Assembly: GCA_025352065.1 (NCBI GenBank)
Contig: JANXUC010000040.1
Span: 1 to 60,467, forward strand
Direction of reading: 5' to 3'
DNA from: Acidobacteriaceae bacterium
GTDB taxonomy: Bacteria; Acidobacteriota; Terriglobia; Terriglobales; Acidobacteriaceae
Length of the DNA stretch: 60,467 nucleotides
Shown: one piece after another, positions 1 to 8,981 of the stretch
Numbering within the stretch: position 1 is the first letter of the stretch
How the letters are laid out: each line of letters opens with the position of its first letter
Translations under genes and position numbers: made by a program
The notes under the pieces: generated by a model
Told to the model about the DNA's origin: nothing
Databases searched by the model: none
What the model saw: the letters and a program-made list of their open reading frames with translations, nothing else

Positions 1-880
1 TGCCAGAATCGATTTCCCGCTTCAGCCGTTTCAGGTCTGCCCGCATTTCGGCAGCCACTTGATAGCGCAAGTCGCGGTCTTTCTCCAACGACTTATTGAT
101 AATGCGTTCCAGTTCCACTGGCAAATTGGAATTGAGTCGCACGGGCGACGTAGGCGCGCGGTTCAGGATGGCGTCAAAAATTACAGCAGCGGTGTTGCCC
201 GTGAAGGGCTGCTTCCCTGTCGCGGTCTCGTAAAGTACGGCGCCGAAAGAAAATAGGTCCGTGCGCGCATCCAACTCTTCCCCACGCGCCTGCTCGGGAG
301 ACATGTAGGCGACCGTCCCCATAGCGCTGCCCGGGCTGGTAAGATGCGCGGGATCGATCGCCGCCGTCGCCAGCGTGACTCCCTCGGGCTCCCGTTGCGG
401 CATGGACGGCCTCAAGACCTTGGCCAAGCCGAAATCAAGCACCTTGGGCTGGCCCCGCTTGGTGATAAATAAGTTCGCGGGCTTGATGTCGCGATGGACA
501 ATGCCAGCAGAATGAGCGACATCCAGCGCATCGGCAATCTGTACCCCGAAGTCTACCAACTGCTCCAGAGAGATTGGCTTGCCTTCAATGCGATGCTTCA
601 GCGTCGCGCCATCGAGAAACTCCATGACGATGTATTGGCGACCCTGATTTTCGCCTATGTCGTAAATAGTGCAGATGTTGGGATGGTTCAGAGCCGACGC
701 CGCCTGCGCCTCGCGCCGAAAGCGTTCTAAGGCTTGCGGGTCTTTGGCCACGTCGTCGGGGAGAAACTTCAGCGCGACGAAACGTCCAAGGCGGGTGTCT
801 TCGGCCTTGTAGACTACCCCCATCCCGCCACCGCCCAGCTTTTCGACGATTCGGTAGTGGGAGATGGTTTGGTCAATCAT
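1..880 (-). CDS. Serine/threonine protein kinase (N-terminal part, cut by window edge)
   Basis: Reading from the ATG at 880 gives about 293 residues of a Hanks-type (PknB-like) Ser/Thr kinase domain. The protein begins [16 protein letters not shown] and has a Gly-rich loop ([14 protein letters not shown]). It has the VALKF lysine, the catalytic loop [15 protein letters not shown], and the activation-segment end MSPEQARG. The frame is still open at base 1, so everything C-terminal to the kinase domain is outside the window. In Acidobacteria this is usually TPR, WD40 or a transmembrane sensor. The family phosphorylates proteins on Ser/Thr; the target cannot be inferred here. It is divergent from the cytochrome P460 gene, with 189 bp between them. 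Confidence 0.93.
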   Translation of the reverse strand, partial: MIDQTISHYRIVEKLGGGGMGVVYKAEDTRLGRFVALKFLPDDVAKDPQALERFRREAQAASALNHPNICTIYDIGENQGRQYIVMEFLDGATLKHRIEGKPISLEQLVDFGVQIADALDVAHSAGIVHRDIKPANLFITKRGQPKVLDFGLAKVLRPSMPQREPEGVTLATAAIDPAHLTSPGSAMGTVAYMSPEQARGEELDARTDLFSFGAVLYETATGKQPFTGNTAAVIFDAILNRAPTSPVRLNSNLPVELERIINKSLEKDRDLRYQVAAEMRADLKRLKREIDSG

Positions 881-1069
881 TCGGGGTTTATCGTTTGAGG
901 GTTAATCTTTTGGGAGTTGATCGTTGCAAAGTGCCCACATCGGGTGTCGCTTCATCTTACGGACGCTGCATCCCTGAGTCAACGAATCGCCTCAACCCTT
1001 ACTTATGGGAACTTATCGCGTCTCAATTGCGTACTTCAGCTCAAGAATCGCACTCCAAGGAGTTTGAAC

Positions 1070-1678
1070 ATGAAAATTGCCGCTTTCGCAGTGCTCACCG
1101 GGACGGCTCTGGTTCTATTAGCGGCTCTCTCTCACTCCGCTCTGCCGCCGACCTGGGCGCCGGAGTTTACCAGCGACGGGCAGATGAAGATGCCCGAGAA
1201 CTATCGCGAGTGGGTGTACCTGTCGACCGGGTTCGATATGAGTTACAACCCGGCCATGCGAATGGGTCACCACATGTTCGACAACGTGTTTGTGAACCCC
1301 GAGGCCTACAAGAAATTCGCAGAGACCGGCACTTGGCCTGACAAGACTACGTTCGTGCTGGAAGCGCGTGGCGCCAAGGATAAAGGCTCCATCAACCAGG
1401 CCGGCAACTACCAGGGGACCGACGTGATGGCGCGGGAAGTCCACGTGAAAGACGAAGCGCGGTTCCAGGGTAAGTGGGCTTTCTTCCCGTTCGACGGTCA
1501 GAGCAAGACTGCGAAAATGATTCCGCAAACCGCCGACTGCTATTCGTGCCATGCCGCGCATGCCGCCGTGGATACGACATTTGTGCAGTTCTACCCGACG
1601 CTGCTGCCGATCGCGAAGAGCAAGGGGACGTTGAGCGCTGGGTATTTGAAAGAAGCGGAAGGGTTAGCGAAAAAATAA
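1070..1678 (+). CDS. Cytochrome P460 family haem protein
   Basis: A 202-residue exported protein. I chose the ATG at 1070, preceded by an AAGGAG ribosome site, over an in-frame upstream start because a signal peptide begins right there (MKIAAFAVLTGTALVLLAAL). The mature part carries the P460 pattern YREWVYLSTG near the start, a GTW..KTTFVLE segment, and a c-type haem site CYSCH at residues 157-161. P460 cytochromes are periplasmic haem proteins. The best-known member oxidises hydroxylamine, but many homologues in heterotrophs have no known substrate. It stands alone, convergent with the transpeptidase gene. The family assignment is secure and the reaction is unknown. Confidence 0.88.
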   Translation: MKIAAFAVLTGTALVLLAALSHSALPPTWAPEFTSDGQMKMPENYREWVYLSTGFDMSYNPAMRMGHHMFDNVFVNPEAYKKFAETGTWPDKTTFVLEARGAKDKGSINQAGNYQGTDVMAREVHVKDEARFQGKWAFFPFDGQSKTAKMIPQTADCYSCHAAHAAVDTTFVQFYPTLLPIAKSKGTLSAGYLKEAEGLAKK

Positions 1679-1739
1679 CTTTCGAGGGTGCCCCGTCCTT
1701 GTGAGAAGCTGTGCTGTCTGTTGCGGTTACGGGCTGGCG

Positions 1740-2948
1740 TTAGGGTTGAATCTTCTCGTCAAGAGATTTCGGCAACGTCGCTTTGGCCGCGAAGAAACTG
1801 TGCTGGTAGAGGTTTTGGTACATCTTTCCCGCGATACCTGCGGCTTTGGGGCCGAACGTCGGGCGGCCGCCACGCAGGAAGACTACGATCACGATATCTC
1901 CGGCGTCGGTGTTCACGTAGGAGGCAAACCATCCAAAGCGCGTTCCTGCATGAGAACACGTGCCTGTCTTGCCCAGGACTTCTTCCGCACTGAAATCCAT
2001 GCGCAAGCGGCGCGCCGTGCCGTAGTGCGTGGCGCCAGATAGGCCGTCAGCCAGTTCCGGAATTGCGCGGTCGATTTTCAGAACACGTTTCACGCGAGGT
2101 TGAAAATCTGCCGCCGCCTGGGGATCTTCGGGGTGCTGCAGGTAGTAGAGGGTTCCGCCATTGGCAACGGCGGAAACCAATGCTCCCAGTTGCAGCGGCG
2201 TCATGGAAATGCCTTCTCCGTAAGAGCACATGCGGCCTACGCCGCCAAGCGTCTGAGGAATTTCCGTAGTGGGATACACCCCCCGATGCTCGCCCTGAAT
2301 CTGGTAGCCCGCGAGTTCGCCGAGACCGAACATCTGCGAATAGCGATGCACGCGCGCGAAACCCAGCTTGCGACCGAGCGCTTCAAAATAGGCGTTGTTG
2401 GAGTGCGCCAGCGCCGTGGTCATGTTCAGCGAATAGTGTCGGCTGATGGGGACCAGAGTCGCCTTGGTGACAATGCCTTCGCTCAACGCGGCGAGTGCTA
2501 CGGGAACTTTGATGGTGGAACAAGGCTGCGCGCCCGCCGACAGTGCCAGCTTCTGATTGACCATCGCGAGCACGCGACCGGTGTTGGGGTCCATTGCGAC
2601 AACGGTGCCGTTCATGTTGCCCAAAGCTTCGATGGCAGCGGCGCGGACCGTGGCATCTTCGCCTTCGGTTATGTCGTCGGTGAAGGTGTCAGTCGAATAC
2701 GAGCTGGTGAAAAACCGCTCGTGATATCGGTGATGGCGTCTGAGCAACCGGGCACTTGTCTGGCTGGAGGAACGCCTTGCCTTGCGCAATCGGCTGATGC
2801 GTTTGCGTGCCTTGGCATTTTCACTGATCGAGTGGGATCGGCTGGAGGTGAGCGGCCGGGTATTGACGTGGGCCGCTTCGGCGATGACGGGCAAGGTGAA
2901 GCACAAAACTAAAGTCAATCGCCATAAGGACTTACCGATCGTTTCCAT
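1740..2948 (-). CDS. Penicillin-binding transpeptidase-domain protein
   Basis: A 402-residue protein with an N-terminal hydrophobic export signal (residues 7-26) and a basic linker (about 35-80). A transpeptidase domain follows. The penicilloyl-serine motifs are visible: S-T-I-K at 144-147, S-N-N at 183-185 and K-T-G-T at 327-330. This fits a periplasmic D,D-transpeptidase of the FtsI/PBP2 fold without the usual N-terminal dimerisation domain. It lies downstream of ftsZ in the same orientation but 337 bp away, so it probably has its own promoter. A class D beta-lactamase is an alternative, since it shares these motifs. The missing carbamylation context and the GSM-less architecture favour a PBP. 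The physiological role is inferred. Confidence 0.85.
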   Translation of the reverse strand: METIGKSLWRLTLVLCFTLPVIAEAAHVNTRPLTSSRSHSISENAKARKRISRLRKARRSSSQTSARLLRRHHRYHERFFTSSYSTDTFTDDITEGEDATVRAAAIEALGNMNGTVVAMDPNTGRVLAMVNQKLALSAGAQPCSTIKVPVALAALSEGIVTKATLVPISRHYSLNMTTALAHSNNAYFEALGRKLGFARVHRYSQMFGLGELAGYQIQGEHRGVYPTTEIPQTLGGVGRMCSYGEGISMTPLQLGALVSAVANGGTLYYLQHPEDPQAAADFQPRVKRVLKIDRAIPELADGLSGATHYGTARRLRMDFSAEEVLGKTGTCSHAGTRFGWFASYVNTDAGDIVIVVFLRGGRPTFGPKAAGIAGKMYQNLYQHSFFAAKATLPKSLDEKIQP

Positions 2949-3285
2949 AGTGTTCCTTACAGCCTCCAGAAATACATATCTACTGACGTTGAGATGCCGA
3001 ATTGGCCTACAGTGTCTCCTGTAGGAGCAACTGAAGATTCGCTTCTCCGATGTTACGAACTCCGTCGGCTTATGGCAACGGAAAAGTTAGGTTTCTGCAA
3101 TCAAAGTTAGAATCGTCAAGTAATTGAATCAAAAACAGTTACCGCAGTATTACGATTGGGCAAGGCCTATTCGTAACCTAGGGCAAGTTACCTTACCAGT
3201 AACCTACTGCAAATCCCGCCGTGTGAGTTGGCATTCGCTGGCCTGCATGATTGTGGTTCCATAATCGTCGCTCCAAGGTCTCCGA
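2949..3285. other. Intergenic region between ftsZ and the transpeptidase gene
   Basis: No coding frame is convincing in these 337 bases. Near the ftsZ end there is a GTTAC-N7-GTAAC inverted repeat (3187-3203) in AT-richer sequence, which could be an operator or a weak hairpin. No T-tract terminator is visible on the minus strand. The region must contain the promoter of the transpeptidase gene if that gene is not read through from ftsZ. Confidence 0.4.
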
Positions 3286-4587
3286 TTACATGATTTCGGT
3301 GCGTTTGCGCAGGAACGCCGGAACGTCAAGGTCGTGCTGGTCATATTGTTGATAGGGCTGCTCGTAGGCAGGCTGCTCAAAGGCAGGCGCTTCAAACACT
3401 TGCGGCGGAGGAGGCGGATCGCTGACGGAAGCCATCTGGACAGCTCCGCCTGAGTCGGCATCCGACATGATGCGCATGGGCTGAGGCTGAAATACTGGTT
3501 CCGGTTCAGGCTCCGGTTCGGAATAGCGCGGAACATCGCGGACGATGATTGGCGGCGAAAAACTCGACACATTGCGGTCGTTTTTTTCTCGTTCCAGCCG
3601 ATGGAAGCGAGGAATGTCGCGGAAGCCTGTGGCGATTACGGTGATCTTCACGCTGTCCTGCATTTTATCGTCGAGGACGGCGCCGAAAATGATGTTGGCG
3701 TCTTCGTGCGCGGCTTCCTGGATGATCATGGAAGCCTCGTTGACTTCCGCTAGTTTGAGCGACGATGCTCCGGTTACATTGATGAGAATTCCGCGGGCGC
3801 CATCGATGGCACCGGTTTCGAGCAAGGGAGAAGCGATTGCTTTCTGCGCCGCTTCCTTCGCGCGATGTGGACCACTGGCCGTGGCCGTGCCCATGACGGC
3901 ATAGCCCATGCCCGCCATGATCGCTTTTACGTCGGCGAAGTCGCGGTTGATGATGCCGGGGATGGTGATGATGTCAGAAATTCCCTGCACGCCTTGGCGA
4001 AGGATGTCGTCGGCGATGCGGAAGGACTCGAAGAAGCCGGTATCCTGGGCGACCGCGAGCAGTTTTTCGTTGGGGATGGCGATCATGGTGTCGACGGCTT
4101 CGACCAGTTCGGCCATGCCGCGCTCGGCTTGCTGCATGCGGCGCTTGCCTTCAAAGGCAAACGGCTTGGTGACGACGGCGACGGTGAGCGCGCCCATTTC
4201 GCTGGCGAGCGAAGCGATAATTGGCGCGGCTCCGGTGCCGGTTCCGCCGCCGAGGCCGGTGGTGATGAACACCATATCCGCGCCTTCGAGGGCTTCGATG
4301 ATTTTTTCGGAATCTTCGAGGGCAGCCTTACGGCCAACCTCAGGATTGGCGCCTGCTCCGAGGCCATTGGTGAGCTTGACGCCGAGTTGAATTTTGACGG
4401 CGGCGCGGGACATGCGGAGAGCTTGCAGATCCGTATTGGCGACGACAAACTCGACACCTTCGACTCCGGCGTCGATCATGCGGTTGACGGCATTGCAGCC
4501 GCCGCCGCCTACGCCGATGACCTTAATCTTGGCGTCGTTGTGCGCGTCGTCCTGGAAGCTGATGCGGATGTTGCCTTGATTGTCCAT
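3286..4587 (-). CDS. ftsZ: Cell division protein FtsZ
   Basis: A 433-residue tubulin-like GTPase that polymerises into the cytokinetic ring. It has a short N-terminal extension, then [17 protein letters not shown]. The tubulin signature GGGTGTG is at 113-119 and the T7-loop region ([11 protein letters not shown]) is present. After residue about 330 comes a Pro/Glu/Gln-rich linker with PEPEPEP and PPPPPQ runs. The protein ends in the conserved C-terminal peptide DVPAFLRKR, which binds FtsA and other partners. The start MDNQGN has no better alternative. It is last in the minus-strand dcw run, 144 bp after ftsA. The linker is longer than in E. coli FtsZ but normal for the phylum. Confidence 0.98.
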   Translation of the reverse strand: MDNQGNIRISFQDDAHNDAKIKVIGVGGGGCNAVNRMIDAGVEGVEFVVANTDLQALRMSRAAVKIQLGVKLTNGLGAGANPEVGRKAALEDSEKIIEALEGADMVFITTGLGGGTGTGAAPIIASLASEMGALTVAVVTKPFAFEGKRRMQQAERGMAELVEAVDTMIAIPNEKLLAVAQDTGFFESFRIADDILRQGVQGISDIITIPGIINRDFADVKAIMAGMGYAVMGTATASGPHRAKEAAQKAIASPLLETGAIDGARGILINVTGASSLKLAEVNEASMIIQEAAHEDANIIFGAVLDDKMQDSVKITVIATGFRDIPRFHRLEREKNDRNVSSFSPPIIVRDVPRYSEPEPEPEPVFQPQPMRIMSDADSGGAVQMASVSDPPPPPQVFEAPAFEQPAYEQPYQQYDQHDLDVPAFLRKRTEIM

Positions 4588-4731
4588 TTGCGCTGTCCTC
4601 GCGTGTACAGATTTTGTGTTTCGTTTCCTTACCTTTTAGGCCCCAGATCCCTCAGGGGCTAAAGCCTGATCAACTTCCCAAATTTGCGGCACGACTGAAG
4701 CCGTGCCCTGATACGAATCAAAACCACCCAC

Positions 4732-5967
4732 TCAAGCGCCTTTTCTTGCGAACCAGGCTTTGAACTTGCTGCTCCAACGATCTTCTTGCATGCCTCGCGC
4801 TATCCGCGCGCGATGCCAATACATGGCCATGCCGAGAACGGTTGCGAATTCGGGCTCGGCGAGTGTGCGTGGCATTTTCGCCATTGGCGTCGGCCAGGAA
4901 ACTCGGACGGGCCGCCGCAATGTGGATTCGGCGACGTCCAGAATCCCCGCCAATCGCGTTCCGCCACCGCTGAGCACGCAACCTCCGGCGCACAGATCCA
5001 GCATGCCCGCCTGGCGGAGGTTGACGCGCATCATCTCGAATAATTCGCGGGCGCGCGGTTCCAGTATCTCGCCTACAAAGCGTTGCTGCACCATACGAGA
5101 AGGGCGATCTCCGACGGAGGGTACTTCAACTTCGTTACCTTCCGGAATCAGCGTGACTACCGCATTGCCATAGGTGCGCTTAATCTTTTCCGCCTCGACG
5201 CCGGGGGTGGCCAAGCCGACGGTGAGATCGCTGGTGAAGTGGTCTCCGCCAATCGGAATCACAGCGGTGTGTGCGACTGCACCTTCGTGGAAGACAATCA
5301 TTTCTGTTGAACCGGCGCCGATGTCTGCGAGACAGACGCCGACTTCGCGCTCATCATTGCGTAGAACGGAATCGGCGCACGCCAGAGGTTCGTAAACTGT
5401 GTCTTGCACTTCTACGCCCGCGCGGTTGACGGCCGTGACGACGTTCTGCACCGCACTGCTGGCGGCCGTCAGAATGTGGACGCGAACTTCGAGCCGCGTG
5501 GCCATCATGCCGAGCGGATCGTGGATTCCCGATTGCTCGTCCAAAACAAATTCCTGCGGCAGGAGGTGCAGGACTTCGCGGTCGGCGGGCAAAGGGATAG
5601 CACGAGCCTTCTCCACGGCCTGGCGAATTTCATCGCGAGAAATTTCACGCGCCTTCAAGCCCAAGCTGATACCGCCCTGGCTATTCACTCCGCGAACATG
5701 AGCGCCACCAATGCCAACAATGGCGCGCTCGACGGGGGCTCCCGCAGAATTTTCCGCTTGCTCGACTGCCTTTTGAATCGAAGCGACTGCGCGTTCCAGA
5801 TCAACAATGACGCCTTTGCGCGAACCGCGGGATTCCGACACGCCGTGCCCTCGGTAGCGGAGGCCATTGCCGGTAATTTCCGCAACCAGCACGACAGTCT
5901 TTGAACTCCCCAGGTCGATAGCGACGATCAGGTTGTCGTTCGCGGCGCTCATGGTCGCTTGATTCAT
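4732..5967 (-). CDS. ftsA: Cell division protein FtsA
   Basis: An actin-fold ATPase of 411 residues that tethers FtsZ filaments to the membrane. The ATG at 5967 (MNQATMSAANDN) is preferred because a GAAGGGA ribosome site lies just upstream. A longer frame starting at 6015 would overlap ftsQ. Visible motifs are the phosphate-1 loop VAIDLGSSKTVVLVAE, the SHS2 (1C) region with ERAIVGIGGAHVRG, and the second phosphate loop LADIGAGSTEMIVF. The adenosine motif is VLSGGGTRLAGI. The C-terminal end RWSSKFKAWFARKGA is a basic amphipathic membrane-targeting helix. It lies 34 bp after ftsQ and 144 bp before ftsZ, so the three are probably co-transcribed. Confidence 0.97.
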   Translation of the reverse strand: MNQATMSAANDNLIVAIDLGSSKTVVLVAEITGNGLRYRGHGVSESRGSRKGVIVDLERAVASIQKAVEQAENSAGAPVERAIVGIGGAHVRGVNSQGGISLGLKAREISRDEIRQAVEKARAIPLPADREVLHLLPQEFVLDEQSGIHDPLGMMATRLEVRVHILTAASSAVQNVVTAVNRAGVEVQDTVYEPLACADSVLRNDEREVGVCLADIGAGSTEMIVFHEGAVAHTAVIPIGGDHFTSDLTVGLATPGVEAEKIKRTYGNAVVTLIPEGNEVEVPSVGDRPSRMVQQRFVGEILEPRARELFEMMRVNLRQAGMLDLCAGGCVLSGGGTRLAGILDVAESTLRRPVRVSWPTPMAKMPRTLAEPEFATVLGMAMYWHRARIARGMQEDRWSSKFKAWFARKGA

Positions 5968-6001
5968 GTATTCCCTTCGCTGGCAAATTTCAGTTCCAAA
6001 C

Positions 6002-7360
6002 TCACTGTTGCGCAATGGCTGCGTGCGGCTTGCCGCTTTGTTGATGTGGCGTGGCCGGAGCCATCATCGGGTTGATCATCTTTTTCGTGCTGGCCGGCTG
6101 CACCGTCTTGGCTGCCGTGTTCTTAGCCGCGACATTCCTGGCAGCCGGATTCTTGGCTAAAGGCTTCTTCGGGGCGGCATGCTTCTTTGCGATTTTCTTC
6201 GAAGGCTTCTTAACAGCCTGTTTATGCGGCTTCGCAACTGGCCTGGCATGGGAGACGGGATTGAGCGAAGCCTTCGTCGCCGCCTTGACCGGAACGGGCT
6301 TCGCTGCCGCTTGCTGGTGCTTTACAAGAGCCGCCGCTGTAATCGCCATGGCAGGAACTCCCGCCGCTACCGCTGCTTTGGCAGCACTGGCTGACAGCGT
6401 CGAGGGCTGAATCGACGAACGCAAGTCTGGATTGACAACAATCTGGCGTTCATAGCGCAAGTCGACGGATTCCAACTTTTCAAACTGCTGCCGCCAATCG
6501 CTTACGTGCGATTTGTAAAGCTTGAAGCGGTCGAGGAAGTTTCCGGTCCCGGAATTCGCCGATCCCAGATGCAAGAGCACGTCGCCGGAAGGATCGTTGA
6601 CCAGCACCTTGGCATCTTCGGGATCGGAAAGATCGACTTCACTCAACTCCTGGGATTCGTGGCTGCCTTCGGAATCGAGTTGGCGGACAAGCTCGTTGTA
6701 GACCTTCATGCGAACGGCACGAGTGGACAGCGGCTCGGAATCGCGCGCACCGGCGATCACCGGGAAGGAATACTTCTTTTGGATATGCGGAGGCAGATCC
6801 ATGATGTGTCCCGTGGCATCCATCAATCCGATATGCGAGCCTACGCGCGCGAAGGCAACAGGAGTGCGCTCGCGAACCTCCACCTTCAGGCGGTTGGGGA
6901 CAAAGCGCATGACCGACGCGGATTCTACCCAGGGGATCTGTTCGATCTGCGCGCGACGTTCGTCGAGAGGCACAAAAAAAATATTGCGCCCGATGTCGCT
7001 GCCCATCGCTTCCATGATCTGGCTGCGCGTGACATTTTTCGTGCCAGCGATTTCTATCTGGTCGCTGGACTCCACGCGAAAACGCCAGGAGCGTTCGCCG
7101 TAGCGATAGACCATGCCATACGCCACGCCGCCGAGAACGAGCGCGGTCAGAGCCAGACCGACCCATTTCAGGCGGTGGGTAGTTTTCTTGGGGAGGGAGG
7201 AGCGGCGCGCGGAGACACGCTTCTGTTTTCGAAGAAAAGGAGTCCCTTCCTCTTCTTCGAGGTCAGTAAAGCGGGCATCGTCCATTTCCGGACGAAAAAA
7301 CTCCTCTTGAGCGAGAGGTGTTTCTTCCTGCGGCAACACTGCGCTGTCTTTTCGCGCCAT
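6002..7360 (-). CDS. ftsQ: Cell division protein FtsQ with a long Lys/Ala/Pro-rich C-terminal tail
   Basis: A 452-residue bitopic divisome protein. Residues 1-65 are cytoplasmic and acidic then basic. One transmembrane helix follows (about 66-88, WVGLALTALVLGGVAYGMVY). A periplasmic POTRA domain is at about 95-170 (IEIAGTKNVTRSQI, PWVESASVMRFVPNRLKVEV) and the FtsQ beta domain runs to about 314 (LESVDLRYERQIVVNPDLR). FtsQ bridges FtsA/FtsK to FtsB/FtsL. What is odd is the last 138 residues: a low-complexity tail rich in Lys, Ala and Pro, resembling histone-H1 or PG-binding linkers. Normal FtsQ proteins end soon after the beta domain. ftsQ lies 162 bp after murC, with no ddl between. Confidence 0.95.
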   Translation of the reverse strand: MARKDSAVLPQEETPLAQEEFFRPEMDDARFTDLEEEEGTPFLRKQKRVSARRSSLPKKTTHRLKWVGLALTALVLGGVAYGMVYRYGERSWRFRVESSDQIEIAGTKNVTRSQIMEAMGSDIGRNIFFVPLDERRAQIEQIPWVESASVMRFVPNRLKVEVRERTPVAFARVGSHIGLMDATGHIMDLPPHIQKKYSFPVIAGARDSEPLSTRAVRMKVYNELVRQLDSEGSHESQELSEVDLSDPEDAKVLVNDPSGDVLLHLGSANSGTGNFLDRFKLYKSHVSDWRQQFEKLESVDLRYERQIVVNPDLRSSIQPSTLSASAAKAAVAAGVPAMAITAAALVKHQQAAAKPVPVKAATKASLNPVSHARPVAKPHKQAVKKPSKKIAKKHAAPKKPLAKNPAARNVAAKNTAAKTVQPASTKKMINPMMAPATPHQQSGKPHAAIAQQ

Positions 7361-7522
7361 TGTCGTCGCTGGTGAATCGCCAGAGTTTTAACTATAAACG
7401 GTTTTTTTGTGAATCAGTTAGGTAGAAAGTTGATTCGCACCAAAACATACGGTGCATGGAACCCGCATAAACACTGGGGAAGAATAGGCGAAAGTCGTCG
7501 GCTGCTGTGCAACGGCTGGGGA

Positions 7523-8950
7523 CTAAACTCTCGGAGCGGGGGGATTACTTCCCTCTTGCAAAGCTTCCAGCACCATGGGAGCAATCCGCACGACGCTTCC
7601 CGCGCCTAGCGTGAGGATCAGGTCGCCTTGCTGGGCTGCGCTTACCGCAGACGCAACGGCTTTTTGAAACGAACTTGCATACTCCGCCGTGCCCTTGGCT
7701 TTTTCCCGGATATGTTGAGCGAGAGCTGCGCCGGTGACACCCGGGATTGGCGCTTCGTTCGCGGCATAGATATCGAGCACGCAAATGGAAGCTGCGTCGG
7801 CGAACGCATTGGCGAAATCGTCCATGAGCAGTTGGGTGCGCGTGTAGCGGTGCGGCTGGAAAATCACATGCACACGCTTGAAACCCGCTTGCCGCGCGGC
7901 GGCCAGGGTGGCGCGAATTTCAGTGGGATGATGGCCGTAGTCGTCAACCACCGTGACGCCGCGGACGACACCTTTGTGCTGGAACCGCCTGTCGACCCCA
8001 CGAAAAGACTGTAGCGCTTCGCGTATGCGGTCCGGCGGAATGTCCAGGCCGATGCCGACGGCTACGGCGGCCGAGGCGTTCAATACGTTGTGCTGTCCGG
8101 GCACATGGAGATGGAATTCTCCCAAGTCTTTGCCGCGATAGACGATTTGAAATCGGCTTAGCGGACCCTCCGGCGGCATGGTTGTGGACTGTCTTGCGAG
8201 TGCATCCAGCACTTGCACGCGAAAATCAGAGTCTTCGCGAGCGCCATACGTCACCACACGGCGGCGCACCCGAGGCAGCAACGCCCGGAGCATCGCATCG
8301 TCTCCGCATGCAACGATCATTCCGTAGAATGGCACGCGGTCCATGAATTCTACGAAGGTATTTTCCACGTCCTGCATGTCGCGATAGCAATCCATGTGCT
8401 CGCGATCGATATTGGTGACTACGGAAATGATGGGGGAGAGCTTGAGGAACGAGCGGTCACTCTCATCCGCTTCGGCGACCAGATAATGCGACTTCCCCAG
8501 TCGCGCATTCGAACCCATGGCATCCACGCGGCCGCCGACGACGACCGTAGGATCGAGACCTCCAGCGGCCAGAACCGCCGCTACCATGGATGTTGTCGTC
8601 GTCTTGCCATGCATGCCTGCGATGGCGATGCCATACTTAAGCCGCATCAATTCGGCGAGCATTTCCGCGCGCTGGATTACCGGTATGTGCAGTCGGGCAG
8701 CTTCAACGACCTCGGGATTGTCGCGCCCTACAGCGGAGCTGGTGACAACGACTTCTGATCCTGGAACGTTCTCCGCTCGGTGCCCTTCGAAGATTGTGGC
8801 CCCCATTGCGGCGAGACGCTGCGTAACGGCAGAAGTATTTAGATCCGACCCCGAAACTTTGTAGCCGAGGTTCTGCAAGACCTCGGCGATGCCGCTCATG
8901 CCGATGCCGCCGATACCCACGAAATGGATGCGTTGAACTTTGGCGAACAT
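7523..8950 (-). CDS. murC: UDP-N-acetylmuramate--L-alanine ligase MurC
   Basis: A 475-residue cytoplasmic Mur ligase that adds L-Ala to UDP-MurNAc using ATP. The N-terminal dinucleotide-like fold reads VGIGGIGMSGIAEVL. The ATP loop GMHGKTTTT is at residues 112-120. The central domain has EADESDRSFLKLSP and the C-terminal domain has DDYGHHPTEIRATL and FQPHRYTRT, all diagnostic of MurC rather than Mpl or MurD. Length is typical. It begins 17 bp after murG. The next gene is ftsQ; murB and ddl, often found here in dcw clusters, are missing. Confidence 0.98.
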   Translation of the reverse strand: MFAKVQRIHFVGIGGIGMSGIAEVLQNLGYKVSGSDLNTSAVTQRLAAMGATIFEGHRAENVPGSEVVVTSSAVGRDNPEVVEAARLHIPVIQRAEMLAELMRLKYGIAIAGMHGKTTTTSMVAAVLAAGGLDPTVVVGGRVDAMGSNARLGKSHYLVAEADESDRSFLKLSPIISVVTNIDREHMDCYRDMQDVENTFVEFMDRVPFYGMIVACGDDAMLRALLPRVRRRVVTYGAREDSDFRVQVLDALARQSTTMPPEGPLSRFQIVYRGKDLGEFHLHVPGQHNVLNASAAVAVGIGLDIPPDRIREALQSFRGVDRRFQHKGVVRGVTVVDDYGHHPTEIRATLAAARQAGFKRVHVIFQPHRYTRTQLLMDDFANAFADAASICVLDIYAANEAPIPGVTGAALAQHIREKAKGTAEYASSFQKAVASAVSAAQQGDLILTLGAGSVVRIAPMVLEALQEGSNPPAPRV

Positions 8951-8953
8951 AAA

Positions 8954-8981
8954 TTAGCTGTTAGCTCTTAGCCATTAGCTT
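8954..8981. repeat. Four tandem 7-bp TTAGCNN repeats at the murG/murC junction
   Basis: The plus strand reads TTAGCTG, TTAGCTC, TTAGCCA, TTAGCTT without gaps. The third unit supplies the murG stop codon (TTA at 8968-8970 is TAA on the minus strand) and the array sits between that stop and the murC ATG. It looks like slipped-strand expansion of a GCTAA unit. Confidence 0.8.

Noticed and set aside
2100-2912. 270-codon plus-strand frame opposite the transpeptidase
   Set aside because: It has no recognisable domain, and the opposite strand has all three penicillin-binding motifs.
3865-4662. 265-codon plus-strand frame opposite ftsZ
   Set aside because: Antisense of a conserved gene; low-complexity Asp/Gly product.
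6506-7375. 289-codon plus-strand frame opposite ftsQ
   Set aside because: Shadow of ftsQ; no family pattern or ribosome site.
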